In this document: piece by piece, positions 17,364-28,560 of the stretch
Position numbering within the stretch: position 1 is the stretch's first letter
How the letters are laid out: each line of letters starts with the position of its first letter
Assembly (NCBI GenBank): GCA_021848545.1
Contig: JAJZUL010000020.1
Location: 1 to 54,299, forward strand
DNA: 54,299 nt
Reading direction: 5' to 3'
Source: Pseudomonadota bacterium
GTDB lineage: Bacteria; Pseudomonadota; Alphaproteobacteria; Rhodospirillales; Magnetospirillaceae
The notes under the pieces: model-generated
Database searches by the model: none
Told to the model about the DNA's origin: nothing
What the model saw: the letters and a program-made list of their open reading frames with translations, nothing else
Position numbers and translations under genes: made by a program

Positions 17364-18398
17364 TCAGCAGGCCGAATACCGTTCGTAGATCAGTTTGTCG
17401 CGGCTGATGCCGTGGGCGTCCGCCGCTTTGGCGACGGCCTCGACCAGTCCCGGCGAGCCGCAGACATAGACGTCCGGTTCCGTGGCCGCGTCCTTCAGCG
17501 CCTGGGCGAAGGCGTCGGCCGCCGAGCCGCGCCGTCCGGACCAGCCTTCCGACGCGTCGGTCACGCAGATCTCATAGGTGAAGGTTGGGGAACGGGCGGC
17601 CAGATCGGCCAGTTCCCGCTGGTAGAACACGTCTCGGTCCCGCCAGACGCCGAAGAACAGGCGGATGGGATGCGGTTCCCCCCATTCGATCATGCGCTGG
17701 ACCATGGGCAGGACCGAGGCCAGACCGCAGCCGCCGGCGACGAAATAGCGCGGGCGCAGGCCGCGATCCTGAAGGGTGAAGGTGCCGAACGGGCCGGTCA
17801 CGGTCAGCATCGCGCCGGGGGCCGCCGTTTCCGCCAGCCAGGTCGAGAATTGCCCGCCTTCGTGCAGCTTGATCAGGAATTCCAGCCGCCCCTCCCAATT
17901 GCCGGGATTGGCGATGGAATAGGGGCGGCGGATTTCGGTGCCGGGAATGGCGAGTTCGACGAATTGCCCCGGTTCGAAATCCAGGACGAGAGAGCCGTCG
18001 GCGTCGGCCTGTAATTGCAGGTCGAGTTTGACGGTGTCGGGGGTAAGGCGGTGGATGGCGACGATGGCGGCTTCGCGCGGCACCCGCTGTTCGAACCGGA
18101 TCTGGGCATAGGGATAGGGCAGGGCGATCTTGAGGTCGCCGCGGGGCCGGGTGGCGCATAACAGCACCTGGCCGCGGGCCTCGTCCTCGGGGCTGAGCGC
18201 GTCTTCGCCATGGGGGCCGAGGACGAAATCGCCGGATTCGCGCCGGGCGACGCAGGCGCCGCAGCTTCCGGACCGGCATTGGGCGTTGAGATGAATGCCG
18301 GCTTTCGCCGCGGCGGTGACGATGTCCTCGTCCTCGGCGCAGTCGAAATGCAGGACTTGGCCATCGCTGGTGGCGAGGTCGATCTTGTGCTCGGCCAT
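17364..18398 (-). CDS. 2Fe-2S ferredoxin/FAD/NAD reductase, probable Hcp reductase
   Basis: 344 residues. The N-terminal plant-type [2Fe-2S] ferredoxin domain has Cys 41, 46, 49 (CRSGSCGAC) and 81. A ferredoxin-NADP reductase-type FAD domain follows (RPYSIAN for FAD binding) and then an NAD domain (AGGCGLASVLPMV, YVCGSPGLV). This order matches phenol hydroxylase/methane monooxygenase-type reductases; E. coli Hcr has the ferredoxin at the C-terminus, so this is a functional analogue rather than a direct match. It lies 80 nt downstream of hcp on the same strand, so electron supply to Hcp is the likely role. AGGAA precedes the ATG. A hairpin with a T-rich tail separates it from hcp. Confidence 0.85.
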   Translation of the reverse strand: MAEHKIDLATSDGQVLHFDCAEDEDIVTAAAKAGIHLNAQCRSGSCGACVARRESGDFVLGPHGEDALSPEDEARGQVLLCATRPRGDLKIALPYPYAQIRFEQRVPREAAIVAIHRLTPDTVKLDLQLQADADGSLVLDFEPGQFVELAIPGTEIRRPYSIANPGNWEGRLEFLIKLHEGGQFSTWLAETAAPGAMLTVTGPFGTFTLQDRGLRPRYFVAGGCGLASVLPMVQRMIEWGEPHPIRLFFGVWRDRDVFYQRELADLAARSPTFTYEICVTDASEGWSGRRGSAADAFAQALKDAATEPDVYVCGSPGLVEAVAKAADAHGISRDKLIYERYSAC

Positions 18399-18425
18399 GG
18401 AATTTCCTGAAAACGGGGCGCGGAA

Positions 18426-18464
18426 AGAGAAAAAGTGCGGCGTGGATATGTCAATCCACGCCGC
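18426..18464 (-). terminator. Attenuator/terminator between hcp and reductase
   Basis: On the minus strand GCGGCGTGGAT, a 6-nt loop and ATCCACGCCGC form a perfect 11-bp stem (18437-18464), followed by ACTTTTTCTCTTT. This is an intrinsic-terminator shape placed between two genes expected to work together, so it probably sets a lower level of the reductase than of Hcp. Confidence 0.65.
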
Positions 18465-18478
18465 GCGGGGCGGTGTCG

Positions 18479-20140
18479 TCAGTGCACCGCCAACGCCTCT
18501 TTCAGATCGTCGGCGGGGGTGCCGTTGACCCGCAGGTCGAAACGCGACTGCAACACCGCCAGCAGGTTGGGGGTCAGATAGCCGGGCAGGCTGGGGCCGA
18601 GATGGATGCCCTTGACCCCCACGGCCAGCAGCGACAACAGCACCGCCGTCGCCTTTTGCTCGAACCACGAGATCATCAGCGACAGGGGCAGGTCGTTCAC
18701 GCCGCATTCGAAGGCCTGGGCCAGAGCCCCGGCGATCTTCAGGGCGGAATGGGCGTCATTGCACTGACCGATATCCAACAGCCGGGGAATGCCGCCGATA
18801 TCGCCGAAATCGTGGGTGTTGAAGCGGTACTTGGCGCAGCCCAGGGTCAGCATCACCGTGTCGGCGGGGGTGGAATCCGCCAGTTCGGTGTAATAGTTGC
18901 GTCCGGGCTTGGCGCCGTCGCAGCCGCCGATGACGAAGAAGCGGCGGATGGCGCCGCTTTTGACCGCTCCCACCACCTTGTCGGCCAGACCGAGCACGGT
19001 GTCGTGGCCGAAGCCGACGGTGACGGTCGCGTCGTCGCCGTCGGCCTTGAAACCGGGCATGGCCCTGGCCACCGCGATCACCGGCGCGTAATTGCCGTCA
19101 TCGATGTGGCGCAGGCCGGGCCAGCCGACCGGGCCGGTGGTGAAGATGCGGTTGCGGTAGCTGGCGTCCGGTTCGATCAGACAGTTCGAGGTCAGCACGA
19201 TCGGGCCGGGGAAGGCGGCGAATTCACGTTGCTGGTCCTGCCACGCGCCGCCGTAATTGCCCGCCAGATGGGGGTAGGCCTTCAGCTTGGGATAGCCGTG
19301 GGCCGGCAGCATCTCGCCGTGGGTATAGACGTTGATGCCCAGATCCCGGGTCTGTTCGAGAATCTGCGCCAGATCGTGAAGGTCGTGGCCGCTGACCAGC
19401 AGCGCCTTGCCGGCCTTGGGCCGGATGCGGACGGCGGTGGGGACGGGGGTGCCGAACATGCCGGTATTGGCGCGGTCGAGCAGCTCCATGACCTTCAGAT
19501 TGACCTGTCCGACCGCCAAGGCGTGGGCCAGCAGGTCCTCGATATCCTCCGGCCCTTCGGCGAGCCAGGCGAGAATGTCGTCGATCGCGGAATCGATCGC
19601 CGGATCGCGGTAGCCCTGAACCCGGGCATGATGGGAATAGGCGGCCACGCCCTTCATGCCGTACAGGATCAGCATGCGCAGGCCGGCGACGTCCTCGCCC
19701 ACCCGTTCATGGTCCCGGTTGACCGCGGCTTCGGGAGCCTGCGCCATCAAGGCGTCCAGGCCGGCGGCGGGCCGGAAGGCGGCCGGGCCGGCGGGGTCGG
19801 TGACGGTCACGCCGCGGGAGCGGGCGGCGTCATGCCAGCGCGCGGCGATGTCGCTCCGGATCGCTTCGGCGCGTTCGATCATGGCGGTGAAGCGGGTGGG
19901 GGTGAAATTGACGTTGGTCAGGGTGGTGAACAGGCCGTACTGGATGAAATCCTCCAGGGCCTGATCGGTCACGCCCAGGGCGCGGGCGCGCACCGCATAT
20001 TGGGCCAGCCCCATGATCTGGCGAATGAGGATGTCCTGAAGATCGGCGGTGGCGGCGTCCTTGCCGCAGGCCCCGCGGGCGGAGGCGCAGCCGGCGACGG
20101 AATCGGTATGCTGGGTCTGTTCGCATTGGACGCAAAACAT
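18479..20140 (-). CDS. hcp: Hybrid cluster protein (hydroxylamine/NO reductase)
   Basis: 553 residues. N-terminal MFCVQCEQTQ with Cys at 3, 6, 18 and 25 gives CX2CX11CX6C, the spacing seen in the E. coli-type protein whose proximal cluster is [2Fe-2S]. Downstream Cys/His/Glu ligands of the hybrid Fe-S-O cluster lie in NCLIEPDASYRNRIF, GCAKYRFN, and the C-terminal segment. Hcp reduces nitric oxide or hydroxylamine under anaerobic nitrosative stress and can drive protein S-nitrosation. AGGAG lies 8 nt before the ATG. An NsrR-like box lies 40-55 bp upstream. A reductase gene follows. The length is normal. Confidence 0.96.
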   Translation of the reverse strand: MFCVQCEQTQHTDSVAGCASARGACGKDAATADLQDILIRQIMGLAQYAVRARALGVTDQALEDFIQYGLFTTLTNVNFTPTRFTAMIERAEAIRSDIAARWHDAARSRGVTVTDPAGPAAFRPAAGLDALMAQAPEAAVNRDHERVGEDVAGLRMLILYGMKGVAAYSHHARVQGYRDPAIDSAIDDILAWLAEGPEDIEDLLAHALAVGQVNLKVMELLDRANTGMFGTPVPTAVRIRPKAGKALLVSGHDLHDLAQILEQTRDLGINVYTHGEMLPAHGYPKLKAYPHLAGNYGGAWQDQQREFAAFPGPIVLTSNCLIEPDASYRNRIFTTGPVGWPGLRHIDDGNYAPVIAVARAMPGFKADGDDATVTVGFGHDTVLGLADKVVGAVKSGAIRRFFVIGGCDGAKPGRNYYTELADSTPADTVMLTLGCAKYRFNTHDFGDIGGIPRLLDIGQCNDAHSALKIAGALAQAFECGVNDLPLSLMISWFEQKATAVLLSLLAVGVKGIHLGPSLPGYLTPNLLAVLQSRFDLRVNGTPADDLKEALAVH

Positions 20141-20180
20141 CAGGTGTCTCCTGGCGATGGGAGGGGCTGGTTTAAAATAG

Positions 20181-20193
20181 GTATTGTAAATAC
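20181..20193. promoter_or_regulatory. NsrR-like box upstream of hcp
   Basis: Read toward hcp the site is GTATTTACAATAC. It matches the NsrR half-site arrangement GTATTT-N-AAATAC at all but one position, and flanking AATA/TATT extends the dyad. NsrR is the NO-sensing repressor that commonly controls hcp. The A/T-rich sequence CCTATTTTAAA just downstream may hold the -10 element. Confidence 0.6.
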
Positions 20194-20235
20194 TCTATTC
20201 GCGACCCCAGCTTTAACCCAACCGCCGGCCGGTGT

Positions 20236-20252
20236 CCACATTAAATATGTGG
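20236..20252. promoter_or_regulatory. 17-bp palindrome between hcp and the ABC operon end
   Basis: CCACAT-TAAAT-ATGTGG, perfect 6-bp arms. It lies about 100 bp upstream of the hcp start and about 50 bp after the porin-like stop. It is a candidate second operator for hcp; the regulator is unknown. Confidence 0.4.
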
Positions 20253-20303
20253 AATAGATACATCATAATGCCGCCCCGGCCGGAGCCGGATGCGAACCCG
20301 CTG

Positions 20304-21635
20304 TTAAAAATAATAGCGGACGCGCAGTTCTCCGCGCATCGCCGCCGCCTTCTCGCCGTATTCGGTGTATCGCGCGCCGACATTGGCCTGCAGGCGCAGG
20401 CGGATTTCCCAGTTGGTGAAGCCGGTATAGAGCAGCTCGGGAAGGATCAGGGCGCTTTTGTCGGCGACATCCGCCATCACCGTCACCGACGGGGTCAGAT
20501 AGACCATGCCGAAAGGCTGGCTGCGGGTGATCTTGACGTTGAGATAGTCGCGGCCCGGATTCTGGGTGGCGTAGCTGGGGCTCACGGTCCGGGCGGTGTC
20601 GAGCAGGGCGCCGCTGCCGGTGGTATCGAAGGATTGAACGGCCCGGTCGGCCAGGGTGAAGAACGCCTCCTGCTCGCCGGGGCGATAGCCGGCGCCGTTG
20701 TGATAGAACTCGGCGACGGTGGTGGTCAGGCCGTCGGCGCTCAGATATTGCAGGCCCAGCAGCCAGGCCGGCGCGGCCCCGGTCACCGTATAGGGACGGT
20801 TTCCCGCTCCGATCAGGACCCGCCGCGCCTTGGTGATCTCGGCATATTCGCCGTGGACTTCCAGGCGGGGGCCGAAATTGCGGGAGAAATCGGCGCCGTA
20901 GCGGAAGCTTTTGGCGCCGCCGCTGAGCGCCATGACGTCGATATCGGTATCGGCCGCCAGGACCGATATTTTTCCGGCCACGTCCTGGTGATGGGGGCTG
21001 GTGCCGAAATCGGGGTTGAGGGCGGTCGAGGTCGGAATGAAGACCGGGGTGAATCCGACCGTTTGGAGCCAACCCGGAAAGCTTTTGGTATAGGTGCCGG
21101 TGACCATCCAATAGCCTTCGCGCGACAAATCGGGGTCGAGCGGGTCCTTGGCCCGCTGGACGAAGCCCACCGGGTTCCATGCCAGACCCTTGCCCCATTG
21201 CAGGGTCTTCTTGCCGATATCGAAGGACAGGCCGGGGTTGGGCTGCAAAGTGAGGGTGCCCGTGTACAGTTTGGCCTGTTGCTGGTCGCCGGTGGTGACG
21301 TCGCGCCGCCCGAAGGTATGGAAGGTGCCGGTCAGGGTGGCGATGTCGCGGGTGTATTTGGCGGTGATTTCGCCGGTGGCCGTGCCCCGCTCGTCCTGGG
21401 ACGGCTGGTCGCTCCCGGCCTGGTCGAGGCGATAAAAGACCGATCGCCGGTCATAATCGAACCATTCGCCCTTGCCCTCGACATAGCCGCTGACCTCGAA
21501 CGCCTTCTTTTTGTAGGCGGCGGGATTGAAGCCGTATGTCCCGGCATCCCCGGCCTGGGCGGTGCCCGCCAGGATCGCCAGGACCAGCGACAGGATCAGA
21601 ACCCGCCCGCCGCCCATATATCCGGTGGTCGCCAT
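20304..21635 (-). CDS. Outer-membrane beta-barrel protein of ABC export operon
   Basis: 443 residues. A signal peptide (about 1-28, with VLILSLVLAILAGTAQA then GDAG) is followed by alternating polar/aromatic beta strands and a C-terminal aromatic residue (ELRVRYYF), the mark of an outer-membrane barrel inserted by BamA. It contains a conserved-looking segment FDIGKKTLQWGKGLAWNP then a DPLDPD motif, which I associate with barrel proteins encoded beside MacB-like transporters. It is the last gene of the five-gene operon, 7 nt after the lipoprotein gene. It probably provides an outer-membrane exit or acceptor for the ABC system; the substrate is unknown. Confidence 0.75.
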   Translation of the reverse strand: MATTGYMGGGRVLILSLVLAILAGTAQAGDAGTYGFNPAAYKKKAFEVSGYVEGKGEWFDYDRRSVFYRLDQAGSDQPSQDERGTATGEITAKYTRDIATLTGTFHTFGRRDVTTGDQQQAKLYTGTLTLQPNPGLSFDIGKKTLQWGKGLAWNPVGFVQRAKDPLDPDLSREGYWMVTGTYTKSFPGWLQTVGFTPVFIPTSTALNPDFGTSPHHQDVAGKISVLAADTDIDVMALSGGAKSFRYGADFSRNFGPRLEVHGEYAEITKARRVLIGAGNRPYTVTGAAPAWLLGLQYLSADGLTTTVAEFYHNGAGYRPGEQEAFFTLADRAVQSFDTTGSGALLDTARTVSPSYATQNPGRDYLNVKITRSQPFGMVYLTPSVTVMADVADKSALILPELLYTGFTNWEIRLRLQANVGARYTEYGEKAAAMRGELRVRYYF

Positions 21636-21642
21636 GGCTCGC

Positions 21643-22710
21643 TCAATGCGCCGGGATGGTGACGATCGGGGTCTGCGGCGCTCCCCCGGTCTCGGCCAGC
21701 GACGAGAAGATCATCAGAAACATGAAGATGCGCTTGGATTGCAGGTCGCGGTCGTCGATCCAGAACCAGTGATGCCGATAGCGCACCGCGGCATAGGCGT
21801 CGGCGGGACGGGCGCTGCCGGCATGGATGTGAACCAGCGGGCAATCGGCGCCGGCCGCGGCGGCGGGCGCGACCCGCGTCGCCCGTCCCGCCTTGAGATC
21901 GGCGGCCGGGACCTCGACCCCGGCGCCCAGATCGACCAGGATCTCCTGCATCGAGCGGGTGAGAAGGGCGATTTCGTCGGGACGATGCTGGCGCGAGCCG
22001 AAGGTCAGCAGATATTCGCCATTGGCCGCGTGAATCCGCAATGTCTTCGTGATGAACGCGATGTCCCGGGCGACCGAGGAATCGCCGTCGTCACGCAGGG
22101 AAAGCCAGGTTTCCTCGTGCCCGTTTCGCTTCTCCATATGCAGGGTCAGATCGCCCGCCTCCTGAATATGGCGGATGGCCGTCACTACCCGGTGGAACGC
22201 GCGGTCGGGATGGTGGCTCCGGGATGGCGCGGACGAACCGTTGCGGATTCCGTCGATGGCGTCCACGGCGATCGGCAGGATGAAGTCGGCGGGATGTCCC
22301 GTCTCGATCATGGCGAAGATCGTCCGGGGCGGCAGCGGTTTCAGCAGCGCGTTGATGAACTTTTTGCCGGTCAGGGGCGTGTAGGTGATGGTCGGGCTGT
22401 CGGTGAAGGTGCCCGTCGCGCCCAGGATGTTGTTGGCGCCCTTGTCGGTCTGATAGCCGAACCCGGCGCCCAGGGCGATCTGCCGTTGCAGTTCATAGGC
22501 GCCGATCACCGACGAGACGTCGAGAAAGGCGGGCGGATCGAAGTAGCGCAGCTTGACGATGTTGAGCAGCATCTGCTGCTTCCAGGATTCGGCCATGGCG
22601 CTGGCGTAATCGATCCGGTCGGTCCTGATGCTGTCGGCGCCGATGGGCGCGCAGGCGGAAAGCGCCAGACCCAGCGCGGCCGCCAGCACGATCCGCGCCG
22701 GCGCCGTCAT
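21643..22710 (-). CDS. Outer-membrane or periplasmic lipoprotein of unknown function
   Basis: 355 residues. The N-terminus MTAPARIVLAAALGLALSAC has a lipobox LSAC with the lipidated Cys at 20; residue +2 is Ala, so Lol sorting to the outer membrane is expected. A conserved block SWKQQMLLNIVKLRYFDPP then FLDVSSVIGAYEL recurs in a family of uncharacterised proteobacterial lipoproteins. The ATG overlaps the stop of the LolA-like gene (ATGA at 22707-22710), indicating coupled translation. The function is unknown; its position between a LolA-like carrier and a barrel suggests it is part of the trans-envelope path. Confidence 0.75.
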   Translation of the reverse strand: MTAPARIVLAAALGLALSACAPIGADSIRTDRIDYASAMAESWKQQMLLNIVKLRYFDPPAFLDVSSVIGAYELQRQIALGAGFGYQTDKGANNILGATGTFTDSPTITYTPLTGKKFINALLKPLPPRTIFAMIETGHPADFILPIAVDAIDGIRNGSSAPSRSHHPDRAFHRVVTAIRHIQEAGDLTLHMEKRNGHEETWLSLRDDGDSSVARDIAFITKTLRIHAANGEYLLTFGSRQHRPDEIALLTRSMQEILVDLGAGVEVPAADLKAGRATRVAPAAAAGADCPLVHIHAGSARPADAYAAVRYRHHWFWIDDRDLQSKRIFMFLMIFSSLAETGGAPQTPIVTIPAH

Positions 22711-23459
22711 TGCGGCCTCAGGGTGCCGACCTTGGGCAGGAAGGACAGGGTGAAGACCTCGTCGGGAAAGATCCGCGCCTTGAGGCCGGCGAAGATCATC
22801 ACGGATTTGTAGCCCTTGTAGAGGGGACTGTCGGTGGTGATCTCCGCCGGTCGCCGGATGCCGCCGCCGAAATCCTTGACGTCGCTGAAGCGCAGGGTCT
22901 TGACCAGTATGCCGCTGGCCGCGTAGCAGGCGATTTCGGTGGGCAGCAGATCGGCCCTGTTCACCCGCATCACCAGCCGGTCATAAGCGACGGCGTCGGT
23001 CTTGGCCTTCAGGGTCAGGACGTAGGTGTCCGCCGTCGCCTCCAGCTTGGCGACGTTGTATTCGACGCTGTAATCCAGGCGCAGGATGTCGGCGTTGTTG
23101 AACACGCCGCCCACCACCGATTGCAGGCTGGTGATGCGGATCGGTCGGCCCACCTCCGGGATGTAGAGCCACATATTGTCGCCCAGCCGCAGCGTGCCGC
23201 GACCGGCCTCGCTGGCGGGACTGAGGAACAGGGCGACGAGCTTGTCGCTGCCCTTTTTGACCGTGTAGAGCACGTAATCCTTGTGGCTGCCGTCGGGCTC
23301 GATATTGATCAGCTTGCGGAAGGATTCGTACGATTCCGGTTCCAGATTGCGGTCCACCGTCTTGAGGATGGCGGCGCCGTCGGGCGCCGACGGCGCGGCG
23401 GCCAGGGCGGGAAAGGCGAAAAGCGCGGCGAGAAGTGCGGCGAGAACGGTGCGGCGCAT
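22707..23459 (-). CDS. LolA-like outer-membrane lipoprotein-sorting family protein
   Basis: 250 residues. A signal peptide at about 1-21 (LAALLAALFAFPALAAA) is followed by a LolA/LolB-like beta-sheet domain that includes YVLYTVKKGSDKLVALFL, MWLYIPEVGRPIRI and VYNNA-like FNNADILRLDYSVEYN. Proteins of this sort carry hydrophobic or lipid cargo through the periplasm and are often encoded next to LolE/MacB-type permeases. The start at 23459 has GGGAG upstream and lies 14 nt after the permease stop. It is not LolA itself (too long, different motifs). The cargo is unknown. Confidence 0.8.
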   Translation of the reverse strand: MRRTVLAALLAALFAFPALAAAPSAPDGAAILKTVDRNLEPESYESFRKLINIEPDGSHKDYVLYTVKKGSDKLVALFLSPASEAGRGTLRLGDNMWLYIPEVGRPIRITSLQSVVGGVFNNADILRLDYSVEYNVAKLEATADTYVLTLKAKTDAVAYDRLVMRVNRADLLPTEIACYAASGILVKTLRFSDVKDFGGGIRRPAEITTDSPLYKGYKSVMIFAGLKARIFPDEVFTLSFLPKVGTLRPQ

Positions 23460-23473
23460 GGCGGGTCTCCCGC

Positions 23474-24712
23474 TCAGATATGCCGGAGGGCGGAAATCGG
23501 GTCCATGCGCGCCGCCTTCCAGGCCGGTTGCAGACTGGCGAGAACCGCGACGACGATCACCACCACCCCGACGGTGACGATGTCGGAGACCCGCAGGGAC
23601 GGGCTCAGGATCACGGTGCCGTTGCCCATGCCGAAGGCGAACGACACCTTGTGGACGTGAAGCACGGCGACGGCGCCCAGGCTCAGGGCGATGCCGACGG
23701 CGGCGCCGATCACGCCCAGCAGCAATCCCTCGATCAGGAACAGGCCGAGGATGCGGCCGGGCGGTGTGCCGATGGCGGCGATGGTGCCGATCTCGCGGAT
23801 GCGCTCGTATACCGCCATGATCATCACGTTCATGATGCTGATCAGTGCGATCGACACCAGGATGACCTTGACGAACAGGGTCAGCAGGTCGATCAGCCGG
23901 GCGATATGGGCGAAGGGCGACAGATCGTCCCAGCCGTGGACCTCGAAGGCCGGCTTGCCCGGTCCGCCGTCCAAGGCCGAACGGAGGGCCGCCACCGTGG
24001 CGTGCAGGGTCTCCAGGCTTTTCAGCCTTACCAGCACCTCGCTGACCTCGGGCGTGGCGAGGCGCAGGATGTGGCGGGCATCGTCGATATCGATATAGGC
24101 GTCGCGGCCGCCCGGCCCGCTGAGATCCGAGACGATGCCGCGCACGGTGAAGGTCCGGCCGTTGACCGACCCGTCGCGGTTGGTCGTCACCACCACCACC
24201 GTGTCGCCGACCTTGACCTTCATGCCGTTGGCCAACAGTTGGGGCACCAGGATCTGGCCGGGTTTCAGCAGGCCGGCGGCGTCCGCCGGGGCGACCCGGC
24301 CGGGCAGCAGGGGCAGCACGGCGGCTTCGCGGGCGGGATCGATGCCGTTGACCCGGACATTGGTGCTTTCGGTGAAATTGCTGAACAACCCCCCGAATTT
24401 GACCACCGGCGCGTAAGCGGCGACGGTCTTGTCCGCCGCCAGGACCGCCCGCGCCCGTTGCCACTGGGCCGGGGTCAGGTTGAGGTTGAGCGGCAGATTG
24501 TCGAGGGACGCCACATAGCCCTTGTGATGAATCTCCAGATCGCCCATCACCGAATCGGTGAACTGGCCGATCATCAGGTTTTTGAACGAGCCGGACAAAG
24601 CGACGAACAGCAGCACCGCCAGGACCCCGATGGCGATCAGGCCGGCGGTCAGCAGGGTTCGGCGCCCGAAGCGCATCAGGTTGCGCCAGGCGATGACGAT
24701 CAGGCTAAGCAT
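23474..24712 (-). CDS. MacB/LolE-type ABC transporter permease
   Basis: 412 residues. One N-terminal transmembrane helix (about 18-42, TLLTAGLIAIGVLAVLLFVAL), a large periplasmic domain (about 45-275, MacB_PCD type), and three C-terminal helices (FtsX domain), including the cytoplasmic coupling motif YERIREIGTIAAIGTPPG and the end LQPAWKAARMDPISALRHI. Such proteins are mechanotransmitters that move periplasmic substrates such as lipoproteins, peptides or lipids outward rather than across the inner membrane. The start overlaps the stop of the ATPase gene by 8 nt. Confidence 0.92.
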   Translation of the reverse strand: MLSLIVIAWRNLMRFGRRTLLTAGLIAIGVLAVLLFVALSGSFKNLMIGQFTDSVMGDLEIHHKGYVASLDNLPLNLNLTPAQWQRARAVLAADKTVAAYAPVVKFGGLFSNFTESTNVRVNGIDPAREAAVLPLLPGRVAPADAAGLLKPGQILVPQLLANGMKVKVGDTVVVVTTNRDGSVNGRTFTVRGIVSDLSGPGGRDAYIDIDDARHILRLATPEVSEVLVRLKSLETLHATVAALRSALDGGPGKPAFEVHGWDDLSPFAHIARLIDLLTLFVKVILVSIALISIMNVMIMAVYERIREIGTIAAIGTPPGRILGLFLIEGLLLGVIGAAVGIALSLGAVAVLHVHKVSFAFGMGNGTVILSPSLRVSDIVTVGVVVIVVAVLASLQPAWKAARMDPISALRHI

Positions 24713-25430
24713 GGGGTCCCCCTTCGCGCGACAGGCGCCCGTCCTCCAGCCGGAAGACGATCTCGGCCGCGGCGACGATCTTGGGGTCGTGGGTGGAAAA
24801 GACGAAGGTGACGCCCAGCTCGGTCTTCAGGCGCCGCATCAGGTCGATGACCTTGTAGGCGGTATCGTGGTCGAGATTGGCGGTCGGCTCGTCGGCCAGG
24901 ACCAGCCGGGTTTCCGGGGCCAGGGCGCGGGCCACCGCCACCCGCTGTTTCTGGCCGCCGGAAATCTGGTCGGGGCGCTTGCCCGCCTGTTCGGCCATGC
25001 CCACCGCCGCCAGCATGTCCATGACCCGCTCGCGCCGCCGCCGGCTCGGCCAGTTCTGCACCATGATCAGCGGATATTCGACGTTCTCGAAGACCGTCAG
25101 CACCGGCATCAGGTTGAAGTCCTGAAAGATGAAGCCGATGTTGGCGCCGCGGAACCGGGCGGCCGCGCGCCGGTTCAGTCCGGCGATGTCGGTGTCGAAG
25201 ACCGTCAGCCGGCCGCCATCGGGGCGGTCCAGGCATCCCAACAGGTTCAGCAGGGTGGTCTTGCCGCTGCCCGACGGGCCGACGAAGGAAACGAAGGACC
25301 CCGCCGCGATGGCGAAACTGACGCCTTTCAGCGCCTTCACCTCGACATCCCCGACCCGATACCGCTTTTCGACGGTGTCGGCCCGGATGACGGGGGCGGC
25401 GTGGGCCTCGGCGAAAGCGATGTCGGCCAT
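24705..25430 (-). CDS. ABC transporter ATP-binding protein (LolD/MacB type)
   Basis: 241 residues. Walker A GPSGSGKT at 51-58, Q-loop in FIFQDFNLMPVLTVFENV, signature ISGGQKQRVAVARAL, Walker B LVLADEPTANLD, and H-loop in FVFSTHD. The LTVFENV segment after the Q-loop is typical of the LolD/MacB/FtsE group. GGAGGG lies 6 nt before the ATG. It is the first gene of the operon, transcribed away from clpB, with an FNR-type box upstream. It powers the adjacent permease. Confidence 0.94.
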   Translation of the reverse strand: MADIAFAEAHAAPVIRADTVEKRYRVGDVEVKALKGVSFAIAAGSFVSFVGPSGSGKTTLLNLLGCLDRPDGGRLTVFDTDIAGLNRRAAARFRGANIGFIFQDFNLMPVLTVFENVEYPLIMVQNWPSRRRRERVMDMLAAVGMAEQAGKRPDQISGGQKQRVAVARALAPETRLVLADEPTANLDHDTAYKVIDLMRRLKTELGVTFVFSTHDPKIVAAAEIVFRLEDGRLSREGGPHA

Positions 25431-25534
25431 GGGTGCCCTCCACGGATTTTCCGCAGAACAAACCCTGTGATACCGTCCGGCCCGCCGGTCGGCGGACCAA
25501 ATCGCACTATACGCCGAACGGCATAATAATCCTC

Positions 25535-25540
25535 AGAATA
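25535..25540 (-). promoter_or_regulatory. Candidate -10 of the ABC operon
   Basis: The minus strand reads TATTCT here. If this is the -10 element the start of transcription is near 25528, which puts the FNR-type box centre (25569.5) at about -41.5, the standard position for FNR activation. Confidence 0.4.
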
Positions 25541-25562
25541 CCCCCTCCGTTAAGTCTTGCCT

Positions 25563-25576
25563 TTGATCCATATCAA
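25563..25576. promoter_or_regulatory. FNR/FixK-type box (TTGAT-N4-ATCAA)
   Basis: TTGATCCATATCAA matches the FNR-family consensus perfectly. It lies between the divergent ABC operon (start 25430) and clpB (start 25727). The -10-like TATTCT is at the right distance only on the ABC side, and the clpB side has no AT-rich -10 at the equivalent place. It predicts anaerobic induction of the export operon. Confidence 0.7.
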
Positions 25577-25623
25577 CGGGGTGAATCGATCCCGCCCGTT
25601 TGGACGGCGGCGGGGCGCCGGGT

Positions 25624-25652
25624 CTTGCGGGGCACCGGAATCCCGCCATATT
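25624..25652 (+). promoter_or_regulatory. Candidate heat-shock (RpoH) promoter of clpB
   Basis: CTTGCG at 25624-25629 and CCATATT at 25646-25652, spacer 16 bp, resemble the sigma-32 pattern CTTG...CCATNT, moderately rather than perfectly. clpB is a classical RpoH target, which supports the call. Confidence 0.45.
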
Positions 25653-25726
25653 AGTCCCCAATGCAGGAGGGGTTGTTCCGCTGCCACCCATTCGGGGCGG
25701 GACCGCCTTGTCGCGGGAGAGATGGC

Positions 25727-28318
<2,592 letters not shown>

Positions 28319-28346
28319 TCCGCCACCAACCCCACCTCTGGATGTT

Positions 28347-28474
28347 GACCTACGGCACCCGGAGGAGCGTAGCGACGACTATGCGCCCGAAGCGGAGCGG
28401 AGCACCAAGACCCGCGCGCCGGAGCGACCCGAAGGGCGCGAGGACAGCCAAGCGCGAGCGCCGGCGCCTGAGGC
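28347..28474. repeat. Interspersed repeat family 1, copy D (divergent)
   Basis: It shares the left end GACCTACGGCACCCGGAGG and the right end GCGAGCGCCGGCGCCTGAGGC with copies A-C, plus a central CGACTATGCGC. The rest of the middle is different and longer (CCGAAGCGGAGCGGAGCACC region). Conserved ends with a swapped middle suggest a modular element. It is followed by GAACCAACAAACC, like the AACCAACC after copy B. Confidence 0.8.
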
Positions 28475-28560
28475 GAACCAACAAACCAGACTCTTGTCCC
28501 GTGTGTGGGGGTAGGGCATTTTGACACCTTTCCTTAGCATATCCGGCGGATGCCTGAGCC

